NCBI GenBank assembly: GCA_947561585.1 | Contig: CANNZV010001828.1 | Span: forward strand, 1-64,000 | From: Caprella mutica | Taxonomy: Eukaryota; Arthropoda; Malacostraca; Amphipoda; Caprellidae | Reading direction: 5' to 3' | DNA: 64,000 nt | Shown here: positions 12,334-23,210 of the stretch, piece by piece | How the letters are laid out: the number at the start of each line of letters is the position of its first letter | Position numbering within the stretch: the first letter of the stretch is position 1 | Notes under the pieces: model-generated | What the model saw: the letters and a program-made list of their open reading frames with translations, nothing else | The model's database searches: none | What the model was told of the DNA's origin: nothing | Program-made: the position numbers and the translations under genes

Positions 12334-12390
12334 TCTGAACAGACGTAGATGTAAGAACAAAAAGATCAATAACTATACAAAGTAACTTTG

Positions 12391-13265
12391 TATGCTCTGT
12401 ATGGTACACAGAAAGGTGTGTTTATGCCTTGTATAGTACACAGAAAGGTGTGTTTATACTCTGTATAGTACACAGAAAGGTGTGTTTATACTCTGTATAG
12501 TACACAGAAAGGTGTGTTTATACTCTGTATAGTACACAGAAAGGTGTGTTTATGCCCTGTATAGTACACAGAAAGGTGTGTTATGCTCTGTATAGTACAC
12601 AGAAAGGTGTGTGATGCTCTGTATAGTACACAGAAAGGTGTGTTATGGTCTGTATAGTACACAGAAAGGTGTGTTTATACTCTGTATAGTACACAGAAAG
12701 GTGTGTTATTCTCTGTATAGTACACAGAAGGGTGTGTTTATGCTCTGTATAGTACACAGAAAGGTGTGTTTATGCTCTGTATAGTACACAGAAAGGTGTG
12801 TTATGCTCTGTATGGTACACAGAAGGGTGTGTTTATGCTCTGTATAGTACACAGAAAGGTGTGTTATGCTCTGTATAGTACACAGAAAGGTGTGTTATGC
12901 TCTGTATAGTACACAGAAAGGTGTGTTATGCTCTGTATGGTACACAGAAGGGTGTGTTTATGCTCTGTATAGTACACAGAAAGGTGTGTTATGCTCTGTA
13001 TAGTACACAGAAAGGTGTGTTATGCTCTGTATAGTACACAGAAAGGTGTGTTTATGCTCTGTATAGTACACAGAAAGGTGTGTTTATGCTCTGTATAGTA
13101 CACAGAAAGGTGTGTTTATGCTCTGTATAGTACACAGAAAGGTGTGTTTATGCTCTGTATAGTACACAGAAAGGTGTGTTTATGCTCTGTATAGTACACA
13201 GAAAGGTGTGTTTATGCTCTGTATAGTACACAGAAAGGTGTGTTTATGCTCTGTATAGTACACAG
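12391..13265. repeat. 31/32-bp tandem repeat, about 27 copies
   Basis: Unit contains TATGCTCTGTATAGTACAC followed by AGAAAGGTGTGTT. Length alternates between 31 and 32 bp through one T in GTGTGTT. The last seven units are nearly identical, while early units vary (TATACTCTG, TGGTACAC). Clustered AGAAGGGTGTG variants near 12727, 12825 and 12945 suggest block duplication. Confidence 0.95.
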
Positions 13266-14802
13266 GGGGAGCAATGTTTATTCATATCGTTATCGTTCGA
13301 TTATCTATTAATTAAATCACTGTTCATTAATTAAATAATAAATTGTCTTATAGTGGATAGCAAACATACCGTTATGCTTCATTTAATTACACATACAAAT
13401 TGTAATCAGATATTATATATAGTAGAAAAATTAACAGCATATTATCCTGTCGTATTGATTTGTATACACACTTTTGTTAAATTCTTAGAATTTTTTAAAA
13501 TGTAATAAATATCATGCATTATTTTCATGTTAAAATGTGAATATGTTGTAATTGCAACACAATCTATGATGAAGCTCGTGGATGAAGAAAAGCTACTCCG
13601 TGATTTTATATTTTCATAAAGGCTGTATCGTCGGCCATATCGCTGACGTTAAACGAAAATTAAGTACAAGGCACTGGAAGAAGCAGTCAGAAAGTAAAGT
13701 GGCTCGTGAATGCATAAAAGCTACTCCGTGAATGCAGTCACAACCAATTAATGAGACGAAAAGGAACACAAACACCAGTGGCTGCATTCACGGATGGAAG
13801 AGACAATATATCAAAAGAAAATACCATACAATAATTAGAATTTTAACAACCTTTTATTATAACCTGTATACTAATGGATAAATATGTAAATATGTTAATT
13901 GGAATACAAAAGGTAAAGGATAACACCTCTTAGGTTAGAAATTATAAGGTTACTACCACTAAGAATATATTTTCAAAAATATTGTTCCTTGTTGATAAGT
14001 TTTTTATGATAATGTTTTAAGGTTACTAACTCATTGATTGGCTGTGGAGATTGACCAATGAGAGTATCGGAAGGAACGGGTATATTTTGATAATCAAGAT
14101 TAACTTGATTTACAATTCAACCATTTCGAATTTGCCACAAGTTAATTTGTAAGTAAGTAATTGGTTCAGTATCCTAACAATACCTAAAATAGTTTTAAGG
14201 TCGCAACCACTGTACCAGACGTACGCACCAACACTCGTCGCCAAATTAAGTTGTGCAGCGAATGACATCGCAAAGAAAGAGCAGCCCTCAGTGGGATTCG
14301 TATTAGAGTTGTTTCTTTTTGATGTGGAATATTTAAAAAGATGGAATGGTGTTCTGTACACATTCGAAAAGAAGAATAATTTCATTTGTTATTCCAAATA
14401 CGAGCTACTTACCTCCAGAATATGAAATTATAAACAAATTTAAGCTCATTAGCAGTTTTAATAACTACATATGCATTCACATGAAAATATCACACATACG
14501 TATGCTGCAGTATGTTTGAAAATTAAAGAAATAACTTAATTAATTCTTTTTAAAACTGGAACAGAGAGAAGTTATATAAGTGATAAGGGTAAGTTCCAAG
14601 TTATCGAACAGTTCTATGTTTTGATCATATAAGAAAAAAGTATATATATATATATAATAATTATTTTTAACTTTTATATTGATTGATTGGTATTTCATGA
14701 AGATACCGGTTAAAATGATCATAAAATAGTTTTAATTTAACTAATAAAATGATACATGCAATAAAAGTTTAGCAGTCTTATCATAATTAACTTAGTTTTT
14801 AT
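13266..14802. other. Gene-free stretch with hairpin and a B-family half copy
   Basis: A hairpin at 13726-13796 pairs CCGTGAATGCAGTCAC with GTGGCTGCATTCACGG (15 of 16). A minus-strand ORF of 91 codons at 14110-14385 has no recognised domain. At 14587-14645 there is a single family B left arm (GGGTAAGTTCCAAGTTATCG, then AACAGTTC and TATAAGAAAAAAG), followed by a TA microsatellite at 14641-14657. Confidence 0.45.
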
Positions 14803-15078
14803 TTCAAATAGGTCAGTTATCAGTTAAAATAGGTCAGTTATCAGTTCAAATAGGACAGTTACCAGTTAAAATAGGTCAGTTATCAGTTCAAATAGGTCAG
14901 TTATCAGATCAAATAGGTCAGTTACCAGTTCAAATAGGTCAGTTATCAGTTCAAATAGGTCAGTTATCAGTTCAAATAGGTCAGTTATCAGTTCAAATAG
15001 GTCAGTTATCAGTTCAAATAGGTCAGTTATCAGTTCAAATAGGTCAGTTATCAGATCAAATAGGTCAGTTATCAGTTC
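14803..15078. repeat. 21-bp tandem repeat, about 13 copies
   Basis: Unit contains AGGTCAGTTATCAGTTCAAA plus T. As 21 is a multiple of 3, the minus strand reads a repeating 7-residue peptide (ELITDLF) inside a 97-codon ORF, which I regard as a by-product of the repeat. Variants are rare (AGATCAAAT, AGGACAG, TTACCAG). Confidence 0.94.
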
Positions 15079-15900
15079 GAAGCGTAGCACACCGTGTCCG
15101 AAACCCCAAGTAATAAATTCCATGACTCGAATAAGTATGGTTGGAGATAGACGGTCCAAATTTATGCAGTTTTATGATTACCTTATTATTGGAAGACGTT
15201 GTTTGAATCCATATGAGCTTTAGACAAAGTGTACGGGGTGGGGCCGATAGCAAGTATAGCAAGGAAGGAGTCGGACCATCGTTACACATCCCGTACTGTA
15301 AAATTTTTATTCCCGCTGTCCGAAGATCAATCTTTTAGGACACCAATAAAATTCATGACAGGGAGCTGTCCGAAAACTGGAACTAAATCTAGCATTTCGA
15401 CATCCGGCACGTCACACTACAGCCATACAAAGTTTATACGTAGTACGTGTGTACAGTAAAATATGATCTAGGTCATACTGCATAACTGTTCGAATTCTTA
15501 ATATTAGAGGTTATTTAAACTCTGCGTTGAAGGTTTTTTCAGATATCAAGCTTTCGAATAGAAAGATTTCTATTCATCATCAGGAGAAGGGTGGAAAAAC
15601 CTGGACCTGACAATGAATTTTATGACCAATGGTTGTATGTTGGATACCGTGTCTTTCTATTTAAGCTATATATCCTAAAGTTTATTAATATTAATTAACA
15701 ATCTATTTAGTATTGAGATATGAGACAAAAAATTAGAAAATTTGTTACTAACTTAGCTATTGCTTACTACATTAATTCTCTAGAATATTTTTACTTTCTA
15801 TATATCTGTTACAAAATCAAGTGTGTTTTATCTCCTTGTTTCTATGTATGTTCTCTATTCATATTTATCTTCTCTATTCCTATACATTATTTGTTGCTAT
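15079..15900. other. Gene-free stretch with unassigned ORFs
   Basis: Plus-strand ORFs at 15229-15459 (76 codons) and 15720-16037 (105 codons, running into the 20-bp array) show no domain I recognise. A small hairpin (CTTTCGAATAGAAAG) lies near 15550. Confidence 0.3.
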
Positions 15901-16100
15901 ACGTGTGTCCTCTTGATCCATATGTGTGTCCTATGGATCTTAAGTGTGTCTTGTTGATCAGAAGTGTGTCCTGTAGATCTTATGTGTGTCCTGTTGATCC
16001 AAAGAGTTTCCTATTGATCTTAAATGTGTCCTATTGATCCTAAGTGTGTCCTGTTGATCTTATGTGTGTCTTGTTGATCCTAAGAGTTTCCTGTAGACCT
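15901..16100. repeat. 20-bp degenerate tandem repeat, 10 copies
   Basis: Unit resembles AAGTGTGTCCTGTTGATCTT with an exact 20-bp period over 10 units. Substitutions are frequent (GAGTTTCC, TATGGATC, GTAGATC), so the array is older than its neighbours. It makes up the end of a 105-codon plus-strand ORF that I regard as spurious. Confidence 0.9.
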
Positions 16101-16308
16101 GTTCGAATTCTACACCTAAGAACTTGCTGCTCGTCGAAAACCAGCTGAATGATTCAATTATTTTAGTTATATTAATCTGAATATGACGTGTTAAAGAATG
16201 AAATCGAATAAAACTATTAAGTCGTTATAAGCAATTCATCAGAGTTTGAAATCTAGAAGAAATTGGCTTGAAATTGAAATGTCTATACCTTGAGGAAAAC
16301 TTTTAGTG

Positions 16309-16415
16309 GGCCATAGAAGGAAGATTAATGGACCTCTCTTAATCTTCTATGGCCCCACCATAACTTTCTCTCTTAATCTTCTATGGCCCCACCATAACTT
16401 TCTCCCAAGAGTATA
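16309..16415. repeat. Family E hairpin repeat
   Basis: A left arm (GGGCCATAGAAGGAAGATTA) faces two right arms in tandem, each with CTTAATCTTCTATGGCCCC and CACCATAACTTTCTC. This unit of about 33 bp occurs at roughly 11 places in the window, singly, as hairpins or as long arrays (51307-52447). The element has no ORF. Its origin is unknown; an inverted-repeat transposon end is my best guess. Confidence 0.8.
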
Positions 16416-17464
16416 CCTTAATAATTGAAAATAATATCGAAGCTTCAACTAAATCATCGAATTTTTCCTTTTTTTCTAATACATTCTACAGAGAAAACCT
16501 TTTCATAAACCTTATTCGACTTATTCTCAGATTGAAAGTAATAGCAGGTATCATATAAGACCAAATGTGGCCCCCTCTTAATCTCCCATTGCCCCACCAT
16601 AAAGTTTTCCGTTGGCTTGGCATCAATATCGACACACCGCAAGCCAGGGCAACACACACACCCAAATGCATCATTGGAGGGTGCGACAAATTCCAATATG
16701 GACTGATCGCCAAAGCAGTAAATCGCGCAAGGAGCTTTTTCCTCCACGGATGGATATTCAAGAAGGTAATGAGACCATAAATAACCGCCTTATCTCCAGA
16801 CTCAATAGAAATTCAATAGAGATGTGTGTATTTATAGGTTTATTGGTGGTTGTTAAAATTGCTGCTGCCGCTTCTCTTCGTCAATGGGTATCATAGTAGT
16901 TGGTACAGTATTGGCTAAACTCAGAGCTATCGGATGGTAAATACATGTGCCAGATAATGGAGAATAACATTAAAATAAACATTAAATACTATTTATTACA
17001 TATTCTCTTACTTAATCGGAAATGTGGAACCTTCTTTCGATAAATCGTTCGATTCAAATCTGACGCGTTACGGGAATCATATACAGTAATCGTCAGGGAA
17101 TTTAAATAGCTAATTATATTATTAATAACAAAATGTATTAATTCAAAATATTAATGAATATGGTTTTGATGGAAATAGCCAATCTGAATGTTACAGTTTG
17201 GTTAATGTTAAATGTGATCTTCTCCTAATCTTTTATCAATAATTTATCTATTAATCGGCCAGTCTGTAAAAATTGGACATTCTGATATAACCCAGTGACC
17301 AGACTACCATTATGTTAAATAAGTAATTATTTGTTTGTTTATATTTTAAAATACATTCACAGATCGTTAAATCTTCATCTAGAAAAACATGAACCTGGTA
17401 CATGAGAATCTACTGAAACAAAATCACGAGTTACAAATTACGAAATTTACAACAAACTGACGGC
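16416..17464. other. Stretch with a less AT-rich patch and E fragment
   Basis: At 16563-16612 another E arm is seen (TGTGGCCCCCTCTTAATCTC, then CCATTGCCCCACCATAA). The following patch, 16612-16770, is more GC-rich and gives overlapping ORFs on both strands (minus 97 and 91 codons; plus 94 and 71 codons). None has a recognisable domain, and competing frames on both strands argue against coding. The remainder is AT-rich. Confidence 0.35.
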
Positions 17465-17678
17465 TTAAGGTACGTTTTACATGCAGCGATTGTTGCGATC
17501 ATCACTCAACGATCGTCGCACGGCGACAATTGCTGAGCACTAGTACAATGATATTCCGTTGGGGCTGTTTTGCAACGAGAGATTATCGCTGATCACTAAT
17601 TCTGTGTATTCGTATATTGCTGAGCGATGATCGTTGAGCGATGATCGCAACAATCGCTGCATGCAAAACGTACCTTTA
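17465..17678. mobile_element. 208-bp MITE with TTA target duplication
   Basis: The element runs 17468-17675 and is flanked by TTA on both sides. The ends are long inverted repeats of about 50 bp: AGGTACGTTTTACATGCAG then CGATTGTTGCGATCATC on the left, complemented on the right by GATGATCGCAACAATCG and CTGCATGCAAAACGTACCT. A 3-bp TWA target duplication is typical of PIF/Harbinger (Tourist-like) elements, so I assign it there tentatively. No coding capacity. The clean ends suggest it is fairly young. Confidence 0.85.
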
Positions 17679-17758
17679 AAAGTTTAATATCTAATATCGA
17701 ACCACCTTGCCTATTATAATAATATTCAAATATACTTACACATTCGTCCTACTTCGTG

Positions 17759-17814
17759 ACCGGACAATTGCCACCCGTGGACAATTGCCACCCCCGGACA
17801 ATTGCCACCCAAAT
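17759..17814. repeat. 17-bp minisatellite, 3 units, left arm of a foldback-like structure
   Basis: Three units of GGACAATTGCCACCC plus two variable bases. The same unit occurs in inverted orientation (GGGTGGCAATTGTCC) as five units at 18612-18697, about 800 bp away. The boundary sequence next to the repeat on the inner side (AAATAATTAGT) is also inverted at the other arm (AATAATTATTAGGG). Confidence 0.85.
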
Positions 17815-18611
17815 AATTAGTATTAGGCATCTTAGTGATAAAAGATAGTAATAAAATATGCATAATATTTTACACGATTAATTATTTACATTTTAAGATA
17901 CAAATTTCTTCATTCATCATTTATTGTTATTTTATGAAATTAATTATTCCAATTAGTGATATAATAAATTACATATTATTTTTTATACGATTTATTTCCT
18001 TTCGTGCACTATATTTCTATTATGCAAATTGATCATTTCCTTTATAAATTAAATATTTCTTCCTTTTTATAACCACTATCATTATTAAGCGAATATTTAT
18101 ACTTTAATATATGGCAAGCAACAGTATTTGAAATCAGTCCCTCAAATTATGTACATATTTCTTCAAACTCATTTTACATTTTTCACTATGAATTTTCAAA
18201 CTTTTCTTTCTGTTCTAGTGACCAGTTTTATTCTATGACACCTGTTATTAGTATTTTACTGTAAAACATGTTTAAATAACGTTATCAATATTCAACATTA
18301 TTGATTCTTGATCAGTAGTTGATATCCTTCATTATCTCACCCAGTAAAGTTCTATATATATTATTAATTGATAATAGATAAAGAATAGGTATTTATATTA
18401 CTACTACTTAATTAAGAAAATTTTCAAGGGAAGAATCCTGATAATAATAATTAGCGTTGTAACAATATGCTTTCATAATCCTTATTGAACACTATTGATT
18501 CGTTTTAAACATCCGGTATAAAAAATTGGACACAATTCAACTTTTTCTCATCTATGGTATTCTTACTATCTATGACTTAAAGCATAATATCACAACTCAA
18601 ATAATAATTAT
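17815..18611. other. AT-rich interior between inverted minisatellites
   Basis: About 800 bp of very AT-rich DNA with no credible gene. It contains the diverged family A copy at 18452-18599. If the two flanking minisatellites are the ends of one element, this is its interior. Confidence 0.4.
18452..18599. mobile_element. Family A palindromic element, copy 3 (decayed)
   Basis: Diverged ends TAGCGTTGTAACAATATGC and GCATAATATCACAACTC with inner arms around ATCTATGA. The conserved core of other copies is mostly lost, so this is an old copy. Confidence 0.55.
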
Positions 18612-18697
18612 TAGGGTGGCAATTGTCCGGGGGTGGCAATTGTCTGGGCGTGGCAATTGTCCGGGGTTGGCAATTGTCCGGGGGTGGCAATCGTCCT
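18612..18697. repeat. 17-bp minisatellite, 5 units, right arm of a foldback-like structure
   Basis: Units GGGTGGCAATTGTCCGG with small changes (TCTGGGC, GGGGTTGG, CAATCGTCC). They are inverted relative to 17759-17814. Tandem repeats in inverted orientation at both ends are characteristic of foldback-type elements. Whether this is one is inference. Confidence 0.85.
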
Positions 18698-19043
18698 ATA
18701 ATAATTATAATAAACCGTAAAACTTTTAAAATTCAATATATTAAAATATCAAGGAACTCATACCACTAATATTGCTTACTACCAAACATATAATTGTTAG
18801 GTCTATTTTACATATCTATTTGGTATATAATAATTACCTAAAATTATAGTCTATTTTCAATAGCTTATTATATCTACAGAATGTATGTAAATAAAGTAGT
18901 TTTTAATTGGAAGGTATTTTAATAATTACTGTGAATAATGACGAACTAATTTTATGACTAGAAGGTAACAAGTCAAAAAAATTCCTAATGCTAAATTTTA
19001 AAACTCATGCAGGTAACAAATTTCCATTCCTTTATAAATAGGT
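18698..19043. other. AT-rich spacer
   Basis: Nothing recognised. Confidence 0.35.
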
Positions 19044-19655
19044 TTTAGGATGATGCAAGTAAATTGTGAAACACTAATTAACTAGAGTAAAGCAGGTAAA
19101 TTGCGGCAAGCTAACCTAACAATTAAGGGAGAAGCGAGTAAACTAGGGAACACTAACTAACTAGGAAGAGACCAGTAAATTTGGGAATAGTAACTAACTA
19201 GGGTGAAGTAAGTAAATTGCGGCATACTAACTAAGGTCAAGAAAATAAAATGCGGCACAGCACACTAAATAATTAGGGTGAAGCAAGTAAATGGTGGCAT
19301 TCTAACTAACTAGAGAAAAGCAAGTAAATTGCGGCACACTAACTAACTAGGGTGAAGCAAGTAAATTGCGGAATACTAAGTAAGGTGAAGCAGGTAAATT
19401 ACGGCATACTACCAAACTAGGGTGAAGTAAATGGCGGCATTCTAACTAACTAGGGTGAAGTAAGTATATTGTGGCACACTAACTAACATTTACTAACTAG
19501 GGTGAGGCAGGTTAATTACGGCATACTACCAAACTAGGGTGAAGGAAATACATGGCGGCATGGGGTCAGATGAAGCATGTAAATTGTAATGCACTTTAAC
19601 AACGAGAGTCTAGAACTCTAGGGAGAAGCAAGTAAAATGTAGCACACTAACTAAC
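19044..19655. repeat. Degenerate tandem repeat of about 33 bp derived from a family D end
   Basis: Units resemble ACTAACTAGGGTGAAGCAAG followed by TAAATTGCGGCAC. This is the terminal sequence of family D elements (TAGGGTCAAGCAGG, AAATTGCG). Units vary widely in length and sequence, so the array is old. A matching inverted end (GAATTTATCTGTGTGACCC) occurs at 19806-19824, so the whole 19044-19828 segment can be read as a family D element whose left end expanded in tandem. Confidence 0.75.
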
Positions 19656-19799
19656 ATTTATCTCAAACCACAGACACACAAATAAAAATTGTAGATTCTA
19701 ACTCATAAAATTAATAAATTCTTTTCCTTTCGAAATGCAATATTTTAATATAATTTCAGCTCAACAGGATTCAGAGAGAACAGTTGCTTGAAGTTAAAG

Positions 19800-19828
19800 A
19801 GACTGAATTTATCTGTGTGACCCTATAT
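19800..19828. mobile_element. Family D right end
   Basis: GAATTTATCTGTGTGACCCT matches the complement of the family D terminus (compare ATTTACCTGCGTGACCCTA at 1900-1916). Confidence 0.55.
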
Positions 19829-20477
19829 AATATAAAAATTTATAGTTACACTCAATATTGTCAAATTTTAAAAACAAAATTTAACTTTTGAAACACCATT
19901 TAATTGTTGAAATAGGTAATCTAATAAAAACAGCGGATGCATAAAGAAATTATAGCCTCAGTCCTTTGGCTGTCAACTCACATGCATACAGAAAAATTAC
20001 CACTTGTTTTTTTTTTTGTTACGGACACAGACTTTAGGAAATTACGAATAAAGGGGACTTACCTCAAATTAATCCTTCGTTTACCGTATTTTCATAAACA
20101 CTCCTTTTGAGAATTGAAGATAGAACTCAATGAAATATTCATGAGTTGATATGTCAATATTTAACCTTAGAAGTCGCAATTGAATAAAACTGACCTGTGA
20201 ATATCTTTAACTAAGATAAATATATTGAACTATAAATATCTTTTATACCTAGATAGGACACAACCTCACACTTCACTGACTGAACACAAACTAAACTAAA
20301 TTTTCGAAAAATTAGGTATCTAAATGGAAAATTTTAGTTCAGTAACGTAAAGACACTATGTATATTATTGTGGTCTATATATATTCAAATAATTTTTAGT
20401 TTTTGATAATCATATAGGATATCATTTTTCTTTAAAGTAGGCATTTTGTTGAGGTGATGTAAATATATTGCATCAGG
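19829..20477. other. AT-rich spacer
   Basis: No gene or known repeat. A run of T at 20008-20017. Confidence 0.35.
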
Positions 20478-20712
20478 TAGGGTCAGACAGGTAAATTGCG
20501 GCCCTTTTAACTCCTAGCGATTTTCTCAAGAAAGAGTCTATATCCTGCTTAACTGAGTTTGTTATAAAATGTTGAATATTAAAATAAACTACTTAGGTAC
20601 ACGTTAAGAATTATTAATTTTATGAGTGCTTTAAAGATATTATTTTTATTATTGTTTTTGTGATTAGAAGACGAAGTTACTTAGTGTGGCGCAATTTACT
20701 TGATTCACCCTT
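20478..20712. mobile_element. Family D palindromic element, copy 3
   Basis: Left end TAGGGTCAGACAGGTAAATT then GCGGCCC; right end GTGGCGCAATTTACTTG then ATTCACCC. Size about 235 bp, close to the copy at 1681. The interior is AT-rich without coding capacity. Confidence 0.7.
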
Positions 20713-22450
20713 TATAAGTACTTAGATTGCAGCCAAAATTTAATGAAAACGGGGCAATTTTGAATAAAAACAGAGGATGTAGCTTCTATTTCACATGACA
20801 AAATATATTATTAATGAACACAAATTATAGATATCATATTGTACATTTTTGAATCAGCATTTCAATACTGCTGTTATAGGTATAGATTGATGAATTATAG
20901 GAAGATTAACTTCTGATAAATTGCGTTCTATTTCAACGAAATACACCGTCAATTATCTGCAAATAAATTCTAAGTTTGATATGAAAATATGATGAAAAAG
21001 AAGAACTAAATGTTTCTGCGAACGGTTGTAATTTCCAGAGGGGATTTAGTACTTACTATCTCAGATACACTGTTTAATTATTTAAATATTAAATGGATAG
21101 CTCTGAATAATTTCTATATTTTTTTGTGTATAGTAAATATTCTCCAATCATATCTCTATTTTGTTGCAGGTAATTCTAGGAACAGAACGCTAATTTTTCT
21201 GCATCACTGAATGATAGTAGGAGATGGCTCGAGGAGCTACTTTCTTCTTTGCCTACTTTTTCGAATCCCTTTTTTCTATCACCTTGATATGACATTCAGT
21301 TTGTGTAAACAAAATCTAAAAATATTTTGTTTTTTTTTATGATTTTTTTAAGATTGGTTGGATCTAACCAAACAAAGGAAATGCCAAATTTCAAGTTTGA
21401 GGTTTTTCGCGTTAGATTTTTTGGACAATTTAGACAATTGCAGAATAATGCTTTGCAGTTGGTATGATTACTCTTATATCTCCTTTTCCTTTATAAGGCA
21501 ATGACACACTGTCACTGTGGGCTATAGGAGGGTTAATTACCCTAATTCATCTGGTAACATCAATACCTCCTGGAGACAAACAAGGCCTATTCACACTGTA
21601 GCTACCAGTTAGGACACTTCAGTGGCAAGATGTATAACTTCAGTATTTGTAGTTACTGCTATAGAATTCTAAATGAATTTCACTTTAATGGGAAACCAAA
21701 TTCATCACCGAAGGAAATTATATATTTTAGTTTTTGTTTATTATCTATTACGATTTCTTGAAGCTCACAATTATTTTACCTGATAAACTTTAGTTCCAAT
21801 GTTTCATTCATACAAGAAAAAAATGTGTAATTTATTATTTTAAGTTGTACTTTAATATTGGTACCCAAAATACCGTTAGGCATCATGGTTACCAATTAAA
21901 ATAACGAGTTAAGAGATTAAATTACACATTTTTCTTATTGTTCTAAAATGGGAAACTGCCCGATAACTTGGAAATTACCTATATTTAACATTTTAACTTT
22001 AATTTTAATTGATATATATTTTATTCGATAACTAGGTATTTGCCTATTATCTATTATGTTTGACTTCATCCTACCGATGGTTCATCCCGCGACAGAGTCG
22101 GTTAGACGCGTCACGACACAATAGATGTGCCTTGCTACCTATAACACATCTGATCAAGATCTCAGTTACGGCAAACTACAATTAACTTTAACGACCACTT
22201 TAATTATGATATAAAACATGGACCATGTATTTAAAGAGCACGTGTTTCATTACACTATACGTACATACAGAACATATATGTAATATATACTTCATTAATT
22301 GGTTCGTTAAACCAAAATAAAGTAAATTTAACAATGACATCAGAATAGAGTAATAGAAAGCTTATTTACAAGAAGAAGAATTTACAAGTAATAATTTCAA
22401 TAATTTACAAGAGTATAGAAAGGGAATCAAACCAATTTTTAACAATTGAA
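20713..22450. other. Gene-free AT-rich stretch with a B-family right arm
   Basis: No credible gene; a 66-codon ORF at 21010-21210 is featureless. At 21830-21990 there is a degraded family B copy: two GTGTAATTTA/TAAATTACAC segments in inverted orientation, an inner palindrome (GGTACCCAAAATACC to CATCATGGTTACC) and an arm AACTGCCCGATAACTTGG. Confidence 0.4.
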
Positions 22451-23210
22451 CAAACAAGTTCTAGCACATTCTAACAAGTTCTAGCACGTTCAAACAAGTT
22501 CTAGCACATTCTAACAAGTTCTAGCACGTTCAAACAAGTTCTAGCACATTCTAACAAGTTCTAGCACATTCTAACAAGTTCAAGCGCGTTCTAACAAGTT
22601 CTAGCACATTCTAACAAGTTCTAGCACGTTCAAACAAGTTCTAGCACGTTCAAACAAGTTCTAGCAAGTTCAAACAAGCTCTAGCACATTCTAACAAGTT
22701 TTAGCACGTTCAAACAAGTTCAAGCACGTTCAAACAAGTTCTAGCACGTTCAAACAAGTTCTAGCACGTTCAAACAAGTTCTAGCAAGTTCAAACAAGTT
22801 CTAGCACATTCTAACAAGTTCCGGCACGTTGAAACTAGTTCCAGCACGTTCAAACAAGTTCAAGCACGTTCAAACAAGTTCTAGCACGTTCAAACAAGTT
22901 TTAGCAAGTTCAAACAAGCTCTAGCACATTCTAACAAGTTCTAGCACGTTGAAACTAGTTCCAGCACGTTCAAACAAGTTCAAGCACGTTCAAACAAGTT
23001 CTAGCACGTTCAAACAAGCTCTAGCACGTTCTAACAAGTTCTAGTACGTTCAAACAAGATCTAGCACGGTTAAACAAGTTCTAGCACGTCCAAACAAGTT
23101 CTAGCACGTCCAAACAAGTTCTAGCACATTCAAACAAGTTCTAGCACGGTTAAAGAAGTTCTAGCACGGTGAAACAAGCTCTAGTACGTTCGAACAATTT
23201 CTAAAATGTT
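22451..23210. repeat. 20-bp tandem repeat, about 38 copies
   Basis: Unit AAGTTCTAGCACGTTCAAAC. Variants CACATTCTAAC, CAAGCACGTT and CGGTTAAAC are scattered. A block with GTTGAAACTAGTTCCAGC recurs near 22830 and 22950, showing a block duplication of about 120 bp. Stop codons occur in the frames. Confidence 0.95.

Noticed and set aside
14110..14385. Minus ORF of 91 codons
   Set aside because: No domain, no clear initiation or splice context; within chance expectation.
16454..16896. Overlapping ORFs on both strands in a less AT-rich patch
   Set aside because: Four competing frames and no recognisable family.
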